Shown piece by piece: positions 36,661-46,553 of a stretch of DNA of 64,000 nt (its first letter is position 1; every line of letters begins with the position of its first letter). Made by a program: the position numbers and the translations under genes. This DNA is from Clostridiales bacterium (GTDB lineage: Bacteria > Bacillota > Clostridia > Christensenellales > Aristaeellaceae), in NCBI GenBank assembly GCA_015056125.1, contig SVGW01000002.1, positions 1 through 64,000 on the forward strand. Direction: 5' to 3'. The notes under the pieces were generated by a model. It saw only the letters and a list, made by a program, of their open reading frames with translations. It was not told where the DNA came from and did no database searches.

Positions 36661-37140
36661 ATGCGGATGAGCGGATGGACGCTGTTTTTTTGCGTTTGCG
36701 GGCTGCTTTTGTCCTTTGCGCTGCTGATCATCGATGAAAAACGCCGCCAGCATGAGCTGCTTTTGATGGAGCGTATGCGCAACAGCATGCTCTATTATGA
36801 TCTGTATCCCATGGTGCTCTACGCCCGGAAGCATGAAATCGACCGGGTGCGGGTGGAAAGAAACAGAATCGTCTTTTATGGGGTATGCCCGCCGGTGAGC
36901 ATGGGCGAATTCATCCTCTCCCAGCGGGGCTACCGGCCCCTGAATGCCAGGCGCACCAAGGCGCTGGTGATGGTGCTGGCTGAGGATATCCCCCTGCTTC
37001 GCTCCAACACTCACTATCGCCTCCAGCGCTATCCGGTGATCCGGCCCAATGGGCAAAAGGATCATGGATATCAGTATGTGATTCGCAGCTATTACAAAAC
37101 GGCGCTGATGTATGAGCGCCGCCGGGTTCCTCTGGATTAA
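36661..37140 (+). CDS. Membrane-anchored protein of unknown function
   Basis: N-terminal TM (WTLFFCVCGLLLSFALLIID), SD AGGAAGGGG before ATG at 36661. Confidence 0.55.
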   Translation: MRMSGWTLFFCVCGLLLSFALLIIDEKRRQHELLLMERMRNSMLYYDLYPMVLYARKHEIDRVRVERNRIVFYGVCPPVSMGEFILSQRGYRPLNARRTKALVMVLAEDIPLLRSNTHYRLQRYPVIRPNGQKDHGYQYVIRSYYKTALMYERRRVPLD

Positions 37141-37207
37141 AACGCCGCCTTGCAAAAATGGGCTGCGTTTTTTTCTTAGGGACGTGTATAAGAAGGAGGA
37201 ATGGGGC

Positions 37208-37975
37208 ATGGATTTAACCCGGCTCACCCTGCATCGGGCCATAAACGCACTGAAAATTCACACCATCCATCAGAACCATTTTCCGCCCCGAAAATCGGAT
37301 GCCTTTGTATTTTATCTCTCCGGGGAATGCACCTATGCCTATGAAGGGCTGAAATTCAGGGCCCGAGCCGGGGATTTTGTCTACCTGCCCAAGGGGCAGC
37401 CCTACACCGCCCATTTTATCGCCTCCTCCGCCTCCTGCCTGCTGGTAAACTTTGATGCCGATTACGAAGGAATGCGTGCGCCCCTGTGCCGCCGTCCGGA
37501 AAACCCGGGGCAGGTGCAGGGATTATTTGACGCCATCATCCGCCTGGATCAAAAGCAGGAGCGCAATTGCCAGCCCTGGATGCTCGCCTCGCTGTATCAG
37601 ATCATTGCGCTGATGGAGGCGCCTCCTCCCTATCTGCCGGGCAGCAAAAAGGAAAAGCTAAAAAGGGCCGTTGAGCAAATCGAAAAGGAATACTGCCATC
37701 CTGCTCTTCGATGCGCTCAATTGGCCCAAAGCTGCCAGATGAGCGAAAAATACTTTCAGCAGCTGTTTAAATCCGTATATGGCGTTGCTCCCTGCGAATA
37801 TATCGCCCAGAAGCGGCTGCAAAAGGCCCGGCGGCTGCTGGTGGAATCGGATGCACCCATTGGCTCCATCGCTCAAAGCTGCGGCTACAGCAGCCTCTAT
37901 TATTTTTCCCGGGTGTTTAAATCCGCTGTTGGCGAATCTCCCTCTGAATACAGAAAAAACGCCAGTATTACGTGA
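37208..37975 (+). CDS. AraC family transcriptional regulator
   Basis: Cupin-like N-domain and double HTH (CAQLAQSCQMSEKYFQQLFKSVYGVAPCEYIAQKRLQKARRLL...IGSIAQSCGYSSLYYFSRVFKSAVGESPSEYRK). Confidence 0.9.
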   Translation: MDLTRLTLHRAINALKIHTIHQNHFPPRKSDAFVFYLSGECTYAYEGLKFRARAGDFVYLPKGQPYTAHFIASSASCLLVNFDADYEGMRAPLCRRPENPGQVQGLFDAIIRLDQKQERNCQPWMLASLYQIIALMEAPPPYLPGSKKEKLKRAVEQIEKEYCHPALRCAQLAQSCQMSEKYFQQLFKSVYGVAPCEYIAQKRLQKARRLLVESDAPIGSIAQSCGYSSLYYFSRVFKSAVGESPSEYRKNASIT

Positions 37976-37994
37976 CGAACGCAATACTGGCGTT
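37959..37994 (+). terminator. Intrinsic terminator (AACGCCAGTATT...AATACTGGCGTT)
   Basis: 12-bp stem overlapping the 3' end of the AraC gene. Confidence 0.7.
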
Positions 37995-38005
37995 TATATT
38001 ATGTT

Positions 38006-39523
38006 TTACATGACTTCTACGCCGTCAATGCCGGTGTTGTAGTCCACCACATTGCAGATATAAATCAGCGCGGTGGCGTCATCGCCCGCCACAGCCTGGA
38101 TATCAATAGCTTCGCCAAAGGCATAGGCAGTGAAGGCTTCCTGATCCACGGTGGTCACATCTTCCAGGGCAGGAATAATGGTCATGAATTCAGAGGACAC
38201 CTTGATTTCCTTGGAAACCAGCCGATAATCAACGGTCACTTTGCCTTCCGCCACCGTCACAGAAACCGTGCCGATCTTATACACATTGGAAGCGATAAGA
38301 TCAAAGGTCTGGGTGCCATCCTTGGAAAGATCCACAGGAGTATACATGAACCACTTATCCGTCACAGCATTTTCCTGATCCCGGAACCGGGGGCCAAAGG
38401 AGCAGGCAGTATTATCATAGTAGTAGGTCACGTCGGTAGCGCCGCACCAGCAGGTGCCATCGGCACGGAAATAATGATCATAGGCAACGGTTTCGCCGCA
38501 CTCAAGGCAGGTGCTCCAGTGCTTCTTCGCGTCATACTCCATTTCGGAATCATCAATGAAGTGGTAGACGTAAAGGCCGGTGGCCTGATAGCCGCACCAG
38601 TAGCACACCGTGGTATCCTCTTCGGTGCAGAAGGTGTAGTGTTCTTCTTCGTTGACTACCTCATCACATACCGTGCAAATTTCCTTATGCGTGCTTTCAT
38701 TGGCTTCGTACACGAGATTTTCCATGCGATGGAATTTGTCAAAATCACCGGCAACGCCGCATTCAACGCACTCGGTAGTACCGCAAGTACTGTAATGGGT
38801 ATCCTTGTATACTTGTTCACCGCAATCTTCGCATTCATACCAATGCATGCTTTCATCGTAGGAAGGATTGTTCCAATCGACATTATGCCCCCAATCGCCT
38901 ACAATACCGGTAGCGCCGCACGCTAAGCAGGTATCGGTTGCGGTGCAGGAGGTGTAATGCTCAAATTCGTCCTGCTTCTCGCCGCAATCTGCGCACACAC
39001 GCCAGTGCTTTTTTTCATTGTAGGAATAAGTATCCCAATCAATATTGTGGAACACATCCAATCCGGAGCCGGTATAGCCGCAATATTCGCAGGTATCGGG
39101 GGCCGTGCAGTTGGCATAATGGTAATATTTTTCTTCTTCTTCACCGCATTCGCTGCATACGCTCCAATGGCCTTCCGCATCGCTTTTCACTTCAGACCAG
39201 TAATGGCCCACCTCACACACTACGCCGGAAGCACCGCAACCCCAGCAGTAGTTCTGATCGGGCGCCGTGCAATCGGTATAATGGCTTTCCGCTTCAGTCT
39301 GAAAGCCGCAATCATCACAGGTATAGAAATGAGTGGTTTCATCGTGGGTATAGGTACGGTTAATATGAACAATCCAGCATTCCACATCCGTGGCACCGCA
39401 ATCCAAGCAGGTAGTGGGCGTGCCGCAATAAGCAACATGCTCTTCGCATTCTGCCTGAGCAAAGGAAACCAGGCTCAGCATCATCACAAACGCCAAGCAG
39501 AGAACCAGGAAAGTGCGTTTCAT
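38006..39523 (-). CDS. Secreted Cys-rich repeat protein (about six H-W/F/K-x-x-C-x-x-C-G/D and seven CxxCG(A/Y)-type zinc-knuckle-like units)
   Basis: Signal peptide MKRTFLVLCLAFVMMLSLVSFAQA; tandem HFYTCDDCG / HWSVCSECG / HWRVCADCG / HWYECEDCG / HKEICTVCD / HWSTCLECG alternating with CLDCGATD / CWGCGASG / CEYCGYTG / CLACGATG / CVECGVAG / CYWCGYQA. Confidence 0.75.
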   Translation of the reverse strand: MKRTFLVLCLAFVMMLSLVSFAQAECEEHVAYCGTPTTCLDCGATDVECWIVHINRTYTHDETTHFYTCDDCGFQTEAESHYTDCTAPDQNYCWGCGASGVVCEVGHYWSEVKSDAEGHWSVCSECGEEEEKYYHYANCTAPDTCEYCGYTGSGLDVFHNIDWDTYSYNEKKHWRVCADCGEKQDEFEHYTSCTATDTCLACGATGIVGDWGHNVDWNNPSYDESMHWYECEDCGEQVYKDTHYSTCGTTECVECGVAGDFDKFHRMENLVYEANESTHKEICTVCDEVVNEEEHYTFCTEEDTTVCYWCGYQATGLYVYHFIDDSEMEYDAKKHWSTCLECGETVAYDHYFRADGTCWCGATDVTYYYDNTACSFGPRFRDQENAVTDKWFMYTPVDLSKDGTQTFDLIASNVYKIGTVSVTVAEGKVTVDYRLVSKEIKVSSEFMTIIPALEDVTTVDQEAFTAYAFGEAIDIQAVAGDDATALIYICNVVDYNTGIDGVEVM

Positions 39524-39674
39524 TTTCAGGTCATCTCCGTTTATTTATTTGGCAGGTTTTTACAGCCAAAAAGTATTATAACTACTTGAAAGAAACAAGT
39601 CAATATATATTTATATTTAAATGTGTTTTTTACCCAAAAACTCTATTTTCCAATGAGGTTTCATCTTTTTTTCC

Positions 39675-40481
39675 TTATTTATTTTTCTTGTGCAGCACCA
39701 TCTGGCTCAGCCCCACCAGCACAAATACCACAACCAGCATCAGCGTACACAGGGCATTGATCTGGGGGGAAACGCCATAGCGCACGGAGGAATATACTTT
39801 CAAAGGCAGGGTGGTGGTATCCGCCCCCGCTACAAAAAAGCTGATCACAAAATCATCCAGGCTCATGGCCAGGGCCAGCAGCGCCCCGGAAAAAACGGAG
39901 GGGAGCACCAAAGGCAGCGTCACCGTGGAAAGGGCACGCATGGGCGAAGCGCCCAAATCCCGGGCCGCCAGCACATATTCATCCCCAATAGTAGCCAAAC
40001 GGCTCTTTACCAAGAGATACACATAGGGCACGCAGAAGGTGGTGTGGGCCAGCACCAAAGTGAGCATCCCGGAGGGCAGGCCCAGGGCAGAAAACAGCAA
40101 AAGAAACGCCACGCCCAATATAATTTCCGGCACCATAATGGGCAAAATCGCAATATTTTCAATAAAAGCAGAAGCCCGGGCCGCCAATCCATTTTTCTTT
40201 GCAAAGGCCCGCACCTGGCCCACGGCCCCCAAGGTGCCAAGCAGGGTGGACAGGCACACGCTGAAAAGACCTACCAACAGCGTATTTTGCAGCGCATCCC
40301 CAAATCCCCGTTTATCGGAAAATAATTCTCCGTACCAGCGAAACGTGAAGCCGGTAAACACGGTGGGCGTGCGGGCTGTGCTGGCATTAAAGGAAAAGAG
40401 CACCACAGTAACGATGGGCAGATACATCAGCACCAGCAAAAACACCAGATAGATTTTTGCCCATATGCCGTTTTTCTTCAT
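39675..40481 (-). CDS. potC: Spermidine/putrescine ABC transporter permease PotC
   Basis: YLVFLLVLMYLPIVTVVLFSFNAS...TFRWYGELFSDK...EIILGVAFLLLFS...LAARDLGASPMRALSTVTLPLVLPSVFSGALLALAMSLDDFVISFFVAG. Confidence 0.93.
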   Translation of the reverse strand: MKKNGIWAKIYLVFLLVLMYLPIVTVVLFSFNASTARTPTVFTGFTFRWYGELFSDKRGFGDALQNTLLVGLFSVCLSTLLGTLGAVGQVRAFAKKNGLAARASAFIENIAILPIMVPEIILGVAFLLLFSALGLPSGMLTLVLAHTTFCVPYVYLLVKSRLATIGDEYVLAARDLGASPMRALSTVTLPLVLPSVFSGALLALAMSLDDFVISFFVAGADTTTLPLKVYSSVRYGVSPQINALCTLMLVVVFVLVGLSQMVLHKKNK

Positions 40482-40521
40482 ACCAGTCACCCCTTTCTGC
40501 TTTTGAAAGATTGCTGCCTTG

Positions 40522-41379
40522 TTAAAATACCATATCCTCGTTGCTCCCCCCGGCCTTGCGATACAGGAAAATCACCAGCGCAGTCAGCAGGAGAAGCACC
40601 GTGCTCAGCGCCGCGGCAAAGGGCAGATCCCGGCTTTTAAGCAATTCATCGTGCACCAGATTGCCCCAGAGCACCGTGTTGGCCCCGCCCAGAATATCGG
40701 AAAGGAAAATCAATCCCACCGAGGGAAGGAAGGTGAGCACGCAGGCGGCCAATAAGGAGGGCAGGGCCATGGGAAGGGTAACGGTAAAAAATGCTTTGGC
40801 CGGGGAGGCCCCCAGATCCCGGGCGGCTTCCACCTTGGTCCAGTCCATGCGCTCCATGCCCGTGTAAATGGGCAATATCACAAAGGGAATCATGGCATAC
40901 ACCATGCCCAGCAATACCGCCCCTTCAGTATAGAGCAGCTTCAAGGGCTTTTTGATTAATCCCAGCATCTGCAAAAACTGATTGATGGGACCGTTAGCAT
41001 ATAAAAGAATCTTCCATCCGTAAATCCGAATCAACGCATTGGTCCAAAACGGGGCGATGATCAGAAGCATCAGCCACAGCCGTGCCTTGGGGCTGGCCTT
41101 GGCCATAAAATAAGCAAAGGGATAGCCCAGCAAAAGAGAAATCAAGGTGGTCAGCCCCGCCAAACGCACCGACAGCCACAGCACCTTCACATACTTGGGA
41201 TCAAAGAGCCGGGCGTAGCTTTCCCCGGTCACTTCCCCGGTGACGGTGAGGGCGTCGCCCCTGCCAAGAAGGGACAGGCCCACAATATATAGCAGCGCAA
41301 TGCCCACAAATACCGCCGCCCACAGTTGCATGGGCAGGGCCAGCAGCGCCTGAGATTTTACGCGGCGATTATTTTTCAT
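40522..41379 (-). CDS. potB: Spermidine/putrescine ABC transporter permease PotB
   Basis: PFWTNALIRIYGWKILL, VLLGMVYAMIPFVILPIYTGMERMDWTKVEAARDLGASPAKAFFTVTLPMALPSLLAACVLTFLPSVG. Confidence 0.92.
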   Translation of the reverse strand: MKNNRRVKSQALLALPMQLWAAVFVGIALLYIVGLSLLGRGDALTVTGEVTGESYARLFDPKYVKVLWLSVRLAGLTTLISLLLGYPFAYFMAKASPKARLWLMLLIIAPFWTNALIRIYGWKILLYANGPINQFLQMLGLIKKPLKLLYTEGAVLLGMVYAMIPFVILPIYTGMERMDWTKVEAARDLGASPAKAFFTVTLPMALPSLLAACVLTFLPSVGLIFLSDILGGANTVLWGNLVHDELLKSRDLPFAAALSTVLLLLTALVIFLYRKAGGSNEDMVF

Positions 41380-42463
41380 CCTGCGCCTCCCATGGCACCA
41401 AAGCGGCAGAAGCCGTATCCCACCAGGCATGCACAGGGCTTCCCACCGGGCAATCCTGTTTATTTTCTGCCTGGCGCTGGGCCGTGAGCCGCTGGCCTCC
41501 GGCAAGCTCAATCACCGCCCGCTGTACGCCGCCGGCATATTCATGCTCCACCACCATCCCGGGAACGGAAAAGCCATCCGGTGCTTCCAAGGCATAATAC
41601 AGCCGTTCTACCCGCACGCAAAGGGCGGCCTCGCTTCCTTCCTTTAAGCCATTTTTATTGGCGCAGGGCAGCTTCATACCATTGGCAGCCAGCACGGCCC
41701 TTTCCCCATCCGCGCTTTCCACCACGCCCCGGATCAGATTGCTCTGGCCGATAAAAGTGGCGGCAAACCGGGATTGGGGAGCATCGTAAAGTTCTTTCGG
41801 GGTGCCAAGCTGCACAAAACGGCCGCTTTCCATCAGGGCAATGCGATCGGAAAGATTCAGGGCTTCCTCCTGATCGTGGGTGATATAGAGGAAGGTGATC
41901 CCCAATTCCCGCTGCATGCGCTTGAGTTCCTTATGCATATGGCGGCGAAGATGCATATCCAATGCGCTCAATGGCTCATCCAATAGCAGCACCCGGGGCC
42001 TGAGCACCAGAGACCTTGCCAGGGCCACCCGCTGCTTCTGCCCGCCGGAAAGCTGATCGGGCATGCGCTTTTCCACGCCCTCCAGCTTCACCAACGCAAG
42101 GGCTTCCTTTACCCGGGTAGCAATTTCTTTCTTTTCCGCGCCCCGTATCCTGAGCCCATAGCCCACGTTTTTTTCCACATTCATGTGGGGAAACAGCGCC
42201 AGATTCTGAAACACCGTATTCACCGGGCGCTTTTCCGGAGGCAGATCATTGATGACCTGCCCATCCAGGATCACCTGGCCCTCATCCGGATTTTCCAGCC
42301 CGGCGATCACCCGCAGCGCCGTGGTTTTTCCGCAGCCGGAAGGGCCCAGCAGGGTGAGAAATTCTCCGGGCATCACCTCAAGGTCAATGCCCCCCAGGGC
42401 TTCCACATTCCCAAAGCGCTTTTGAATCCCGCGCAGGGTCAAAATCGGCGTTTTATCGTCCAT
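41369..42463 (-). CDS. potA: Spermidine/putrescine ABC transporter ATPase PotA
   Basis: LLGPSGCGKTTALRVIAGLENPDEGQVILDG...FQNLALFPHMNVEKNVGYGLR...LSGGQKQRVALARSLV, TOBE-type C-domain. Confidence 0.93.
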   Translation of the reverse strand: MDDKTPILTLRGIQKRFGNVEALGGIDLEVMPGEFLTLLGPSGCGKTTALRVIAGLENPDEGQVILDGQVINDLPPEKRPVNTVFQNLALFPHMNVEKNVGYGLRIRGAEKKEIATRVKEALALVKLEGVEKRMPDQLSGGQKQRVALARSLVLRPRVLLLDEPLSALDMHLRRHMHKELKRMQRELGITFLYITHDQEEALNLSDRIALMESGRFVQLGTPKELYDAPQSRFAATFIGQSNLIRGVVESADGERAVLAANGMKLPCANKNGLKEGSEAALCVRVERLYYALEAPDGFSVPGMVVEHEYAGGVQRAVIELAGGQRLTAQRQAENKQDCPVGSPVHAWWDTASAALVPWEAQDEK

Positions 42464-42532
42464 GGCTGCATCTCCCTCGTTTCGTCAAGTATGTACAGGA
42501 GAGAAAAAATGAAAGGCTTTCTTTGGAAGAGC

Positions 42533-42572
42533 GCGAGAAACCTTTCTTTCTCCTGAAAGAAAGGTTTCTCGC
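42533..42572 (-). terminator. Perfect 18-bp hairpin downstream of dnaB
   Basis: GCGAGAAACCTTTCTTTC-tcct-GAAAGAAAGGTTTCTCGC. Confidence 0.7.
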
Positions 42573-42581
42573 AGTCCCCCG

Positions 42582-43934
42582 TCACATAGCCTCGCTGGCC
42601 AGATTGTCAAAGAGGGTGTATTCACCAATAAAGGCCAATTTAATGGTGCCGATGGGGCCGTTTCTCTGCTTGGCCACAATTACCTCTGCGGTATTATCCG
42701 GATTCTCCGCATCGCGGTTGTAGTAAGCTTCCCTGTGGAGAAACATAACCACGTCCGCGTCCTGCTCGATAGAGCCGGAATCGCGAAGGTCCGAAAGCAT
42801 GGGCCTTAAGCCCCCCGCGCCGCGCTTTTCATTGGCACGGGAAAGCTGGGCCAGGGCCACCAGGGGCACATTCAATTCCTTGGCGATGGCTTTTAGGCTT
42901 CTGGAAATTTCGCTCACTTCCACCTGTCGGCTCTCCGCCTTTTTATCCGAGCCCATGAGCTGCAGATAGTCCACCATGATCATATCCAGGCCATGATCCA
43001 TCATCAGCCTGCGGCAGCGGGAGCGCATCTGGCCGGGGGTTAAGCCGGAGGTGTCGTCGATATAGATGCCGCTGGCAGCCAGGGGCGCCAGGGTGCGGGC
43101 CAATTTCAGCCAATCCTCATCCCGAAGGGTGCCTTTGCGCACAGACTGGAGATTCACCCGGGCATCGCCGCACAAAAGGCGCATGGCAATCTGCTCCCGG
43201 GGCATTTCGCAGCTGAAAAAGGCCACCTTCTTGCCCTTGCGGGCAGCATTAGCCAGCATATTGATGGCAAAGGAGGTTTTACCCATGGAGGGACGGGCGC
43301 CTACCAGCACCAGTTCGCCCCCGTGCAGGCCGGTGAGCAGATTATCCAGGGCATAAAAGCCCGTGGGCACGCCGGATACCCCACCTTTGAGCCGGGCGAA
43401 TTCTTCCATCTGCTCATAGGTAGAGGCCAGCACCTCTTTGATGTGCTTGAGATCCTCTCCCCCGGAGCGCTGCATCACGATATCAAAGATCAGCTTTTCC
43501 GCCATGGAAAGCACTTCGGGCAATTCCTGCTCCTGGGAATAGCTGGCCTGGGAAATTTCCCCGGCGGCGGCAATGAGCCGGCGCAGGGTGGATTTTTCAG
43601 TAACGATGCGGATGTAATAGCGCACGTTGGCGGTGGTGGGTACAAACTGGGTGAGCTCGATTAAATATTCAATTCCTCCCACCCCGGGCAGGGTGCCCCG
43701 GCGGGAAAGCTCGGCGTCCATGGTGACCAGGTCCACCGCCATATTATCCTGGGCCAGGTTCTTGGCCGCATCAAAAATTTCCCGGTGGGCGGGCACATAA
43801 AAATCATCCGCGGTGAGATTTTCCACCGCAGCGCTGACGGCGGCGCCGTCCTGGAGCATGGCGCCCAGCACCGAGCGCTCGGCTTCGGTGCTGTGGGGAG
43901 GCACGGCGGACTGATAAGCAGGCGCGGCTTCCAT
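42582..43934 (-). CDS. dnaB: Replicative DNA helicase DnaB
   Basis: PHSTEAERSVLGAMLQDG, LVGARPSMGKTSFAINML, MIMVDYLQLMG, LSDLRDSGSIEQDADVVMFLHR. Confidence 0.96.
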   Translation of the reverse strand: MEAAPAYQSAVPPHSTEAERSVLGAMLQDGAAVSAAVENLTADDFYVPAHREIFDAAKNLAQDNMAVDLVTMDAELSRRGTLPGVGGIEYLIELTQFVPTTANVRYYIRIVTEKSTLRRLIAAAGEISQASYSQEQELPEVLSMAEKLIFDIVMQRSGGEDLKHIKEVLASTYEQMEEFARLKGGVSGVPTGFYALDNLLTGLHGGELVLVGARPSMGKTSFAINMLANAARKGKKVAFFSCEMPREQIAMRLLCGDARVNLQSVRKGTLRDEDWLKLARTLAPLAASGIYIDDTSGLTPGQMRSRCRRLMMDHGLDMIMVDYLQLMGSDKKAESRQVEVSEISRSLKAIAKELNVPLVALAQLSRANEKRGAGGLRPMLSDLRDSGSIEQDADVVMFLHREAYYNRDAENPDNTAEVIVAKQRNGPIGTIKLAFIGEYTLFDNLASEAM

Positions 43935-44387
43935 TTATGCCTCGCCGCCCGTTACGCGCAGGGTCATCTTAGCGCTGATTTCGGGATAGAGCTTCACCAC
44001 TACTTCGCTTTCGCCCACCGTGCGGACGGTTTCAGAAAGCTCGATCTTGCGCTTATCCACTTCCACGCCATGCTGATTCTTCAGGGCCTCGGCCACTTCC
44101 TGGCCGGTGATGGAGCCGTAGAGGCGGCCCTGGGCGCCGCACTTGGCCACCACAGTGATCACCTTGCCCCGCAGGGACGCGGCCTTCTTTTCAGCCTCAT
44201 TGCGGCGCTCCATTTCCCGCTGGCGCTCAGCCGCCTGCTTGCGCTCGATTTCCTTGGCGGCGCCGGGGGTGGCTTCCATAGCCAGCTTCTTGGGGAAAAG
44301 GAAATTCCGGGCGTACCCGTCGCTTACGTTCACGATGTCCTGTTTTTTACCGGTGCCCTTCACATCGGCCAGCAGAATGACTTTCAT
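43935..44387 (-). CDS. rplI: 50S ribosomal protein L9
   Basis: [36 protein letters not shown]; start at 44387. Confidence 0.96.
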   Translation of the reverse strand: MKVILLADVKGTGKKQDIVNVSDGYARNFLFPKKLAMEATPGAAKEIERKQAAERQREMERRNEAEKKAASLRGKVITVVAKCGAQGRLYGSITGQEVAEALKNQHGVEVDKRKIELSETVRTVGESEVVVKLYPEISAKMTLRVTGGEA

Positions 44388-44391
44388 AATA

Positions 44392-45522
44392 TTATTCCTC
44401 CTTTGGTTCTCTGGGCTTGCGCAGCCCGCGGATATTGGTAATCTGGTCAAAGATGCCCACAAAAGGCAATACGGAAAGCCCCAGCAGCAGCCCAGGGATG
44501 ATCACCCGCCAAATGCGCTTTGTGCCCTTTGCCTTTTGCATAAAATTGATCAGGGCCAGGCCCTGGATCACGTAAACGGTGGAGGCGGCCGTGTAGAGAA
44601 TCACGCCGCCCACAGCCAGCGCAGCAGACATGCTGGACTGCATCAGATACCCCGCCACCATAGCAATGCCCACCTGAAGGCCCACGCCCCGGGGGATAAA
44701 CCACAGGCTGAGAGGAGGCATCCCCAGGGTGGGGAAATTCAGCACTTTTTTGCCATCCTCCCGCACGATATAGCTATCCGGTTTTTCATGGCGGAAGGCC
44801 TGCTTTTCGGCGGCAATATACCCAAACCGGATGGGAAGATACAGGCAGCCCATGCCCCCCAGCAGCCCCTGGCCCGCAATCAGGGAGGGAATGAACCCCG
44901 CCAGCATGGCGTTAACCAGCGTGCGAACCGATAAGAGCATATCCGCCCTGGCTGCATCGGAGAGCACCAATATTTCCTCCGTGGATACCAGCATGGTTTC
45001 CTGCATTTCCTGGGGCAGGGTGATCATCCCCATGGCATAGAGCTGATAGAGCATGGTATCGCCCAATTCCCAATGGCCCAGCAGGGAAGCGGCGGCATCT
45101 CCCGCCGCGGTATACAGATCGCCCCCCGCCATGCGCTGCAGCAGCAGATACACAGCAGCCAAAGCCGCGATATGCACCCCGATCATCAGAGGAGCGGCCT
45201 TTTTAAAGGGAATTTTCTGAGAAAACACCAGCGCAAAGGCCACGATAACGGGCAGCACATAAACCGCCGACAAAGTGAGCCCATGATTTCCCAGCAGCAA
45301 ATACATGGAAAACAGCCCGGCAGCGGCGGATACCAGCATCGGCAGCGCGCCGCATACCGTTCCCACCGTGCAAAGGGCCACGGGCAAAAGATAAAGCGCA
45401 AAAAGCACCGCATAAACGCCCGTCAGCGGGGAAAGGGATAACAACAGCATGGGCAAGGATACCGCCAGCGCGCCCACCAGCGCCGCCCGGGGAGATCGGA
45501 TCATGGGAAATTCTTTCATCAT
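44392..45522 (-). CDS. YybS-family (DUF2232) membrane protein
   Basis: Multi-TM protein immediately upstream of rplI-dnaB, the usual yybS position; [16 protein letters not shown]...[16 protein letters not shown]. Confidence 0.75.
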   Translation of the reverse strand: MMKEFPMIRSPRAALVGALAVSLPMLLLSLSPLTGVYAVLFALYLLPVALCTVGTVCGALPMLVSAAAGLFSMYLLLGNHGLTLSAVYVLPVIVAFALVFSQKIPFKKAAPLMIGVHIAALAAVYLLLQRMAGGDLYTAAGDAAASLLGHWELGDTMLYQLYAMGMITLPQEMQETMLVSTEEILVLSDAARADMLLSVRTLVNAMLAGFIPSLIAGQGLLGGMGCLYLPIRFGYIAAEKQAFRHEKPDSYIVREDGKKVLNFPTLGMPPLSLWFIPRGVGLQVGIAMVAGYLMQSSMSAALAVGGVILYTAASTVYVIQGLALINFMQKAKGTKRIWRVIIPGLLLGLSVLPFVGIFDQITNIRGLRKPREPKEE

Positions 45523-45679
45523 TACTCCTTTAAGGTGATCCAAAAATCAGCCTAAATCACCACATTGTATTTTACGGTCTCCGGCAGTATTTGTCAACCG
45601 GGGAGCGCCGGAAAATAAAAGCGCAGGGATTTTGCGCCCTTTCTCATCATATTATAATGAAATGCCCCGCGCAATTTTA

Positions 45680-45801
45680 TTGATGGGCGCATGAAATTGT
45701 GCTATAATGATTAGCGAATTGCGCGATAGGCCCGTAAAGCGCAAAAATGCAGCTTTCAGCGGCGCTTGCGTATGAATGAAGCAAAATCCCTTGCTTTTTT
45801 T
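45680..45801 (+). ncRNA. Putative small RNA or 5' leader (promoter to terminator-like hairpin) upstream of xpaC
   Basis: TTGATG - 17 bp - TATAAT (45680-45708), then AGCAAaatcccTTGCTTTTTTT (45780-45801). Confidence 0.4.
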
Positions 45802-45853
45802 CTCCATTCTGCTATGCTGAATCTGCATTCATATGATAAGGAGTGAACCCCAC

Positions 45854-46528
45854 ATGCAGCAAAAAAAGAAGCAGGCCCGATCCAAAGCATATACCGCTGC
45901 CTTTATTGCCGCGGGCATCGCTGTGGTGCTCTTTTCCCTGATTTTCAAGCTCTACCGCTGGCAGCATTATATTATCGCCACAGGCGTTGCCATTTTGGTA
46001 GGGCGCATTATATTCATCATGGCTCAGGGGGTGGACACCGGCAAAAAAGCCCCCGCCCAGCAGCCCATTCCCAAAACCGGAGATGCGGCAGTGGATTCTC
46101 TGGTGCAAAAAGGCCAGGAAATGCTTTTGCAGATTCGGGAAGAAAATGATCTGATCCCCGATCCCGAGCTTTCTAGGCAGATGGAGCAGCTGGATGACGT
46201 GGCCAACCGCATCTTCCGCACCGTAGCCGAACAGCCCCAGAAGGCTCCTCAAATCCGCCGCTTTATGGATTATTATCTGCCCACCACCCTGAAAATGCTC
46301 CAGGGCTTCCGCAAAATGGACGAGCGCAAAGTGGAAGGAGAAAACGCCGAATCCACCCGCTGGCAGATTCGCCAGGCCATGGACGTGGTGCTCAAGGCCT
46401 TTAATAAGCAATTGGATACCCTGTATCAGGATGATCTATTGGATATTTCCACCGATATCGATGTGCTGGAAACCATGCTGCGCCAGGATGGGCTCATTGA
46501 TTCCGGCATCAAAAATAAAACCAACTAA
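45854..46528 (+). CDS. XpaC-like protein (5-bromo-4-chloroindolyl phosphate hydrolysis family)
   Basis: Two TM helices then coiled-coil FRTVAEQPQKAPQIRRFMDYYLPTTLKMLQGF...LETMLRQDG; adjacent to telA. Confidence 0.85.
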   Translation: MQQKKKQARSKAYTAAFIAAGIAVVLFSLIFKLYRWQHYIIATGVAILVGRIIFIMAQGVDTGKKAPAQQPIPKTGDAAVDSLVQKGQEMLLQIREENDLIPDPELSRQMEQLDDVANRIFRTVAEQPQKAPQIRRFMDYYLPTTLKMLQGFRKMDERKVEGENAESTRWQIRQAMDVVLKAFNKQLDTLYQDDLLDISTDIDVLETMLRQDGLIDSGIKNKTN

Positions 46529-46553
46529 TTCTTTTTGAAAGGGGTTTTCTGCC

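Noticed and set aside
38006-39523. Periodic sequence considered as non-coding repeat array
   Set aside because: Open reading frame with signal peptide and conserved Cys/His/Trp positions; repeats are protein-level.
44388-45522. Missing gdpP between yybS and rplI as a notable rearrangement
   Set aside because: gdpP may be elsewhere in the genome; loss or relocation cannot be judged from this window.
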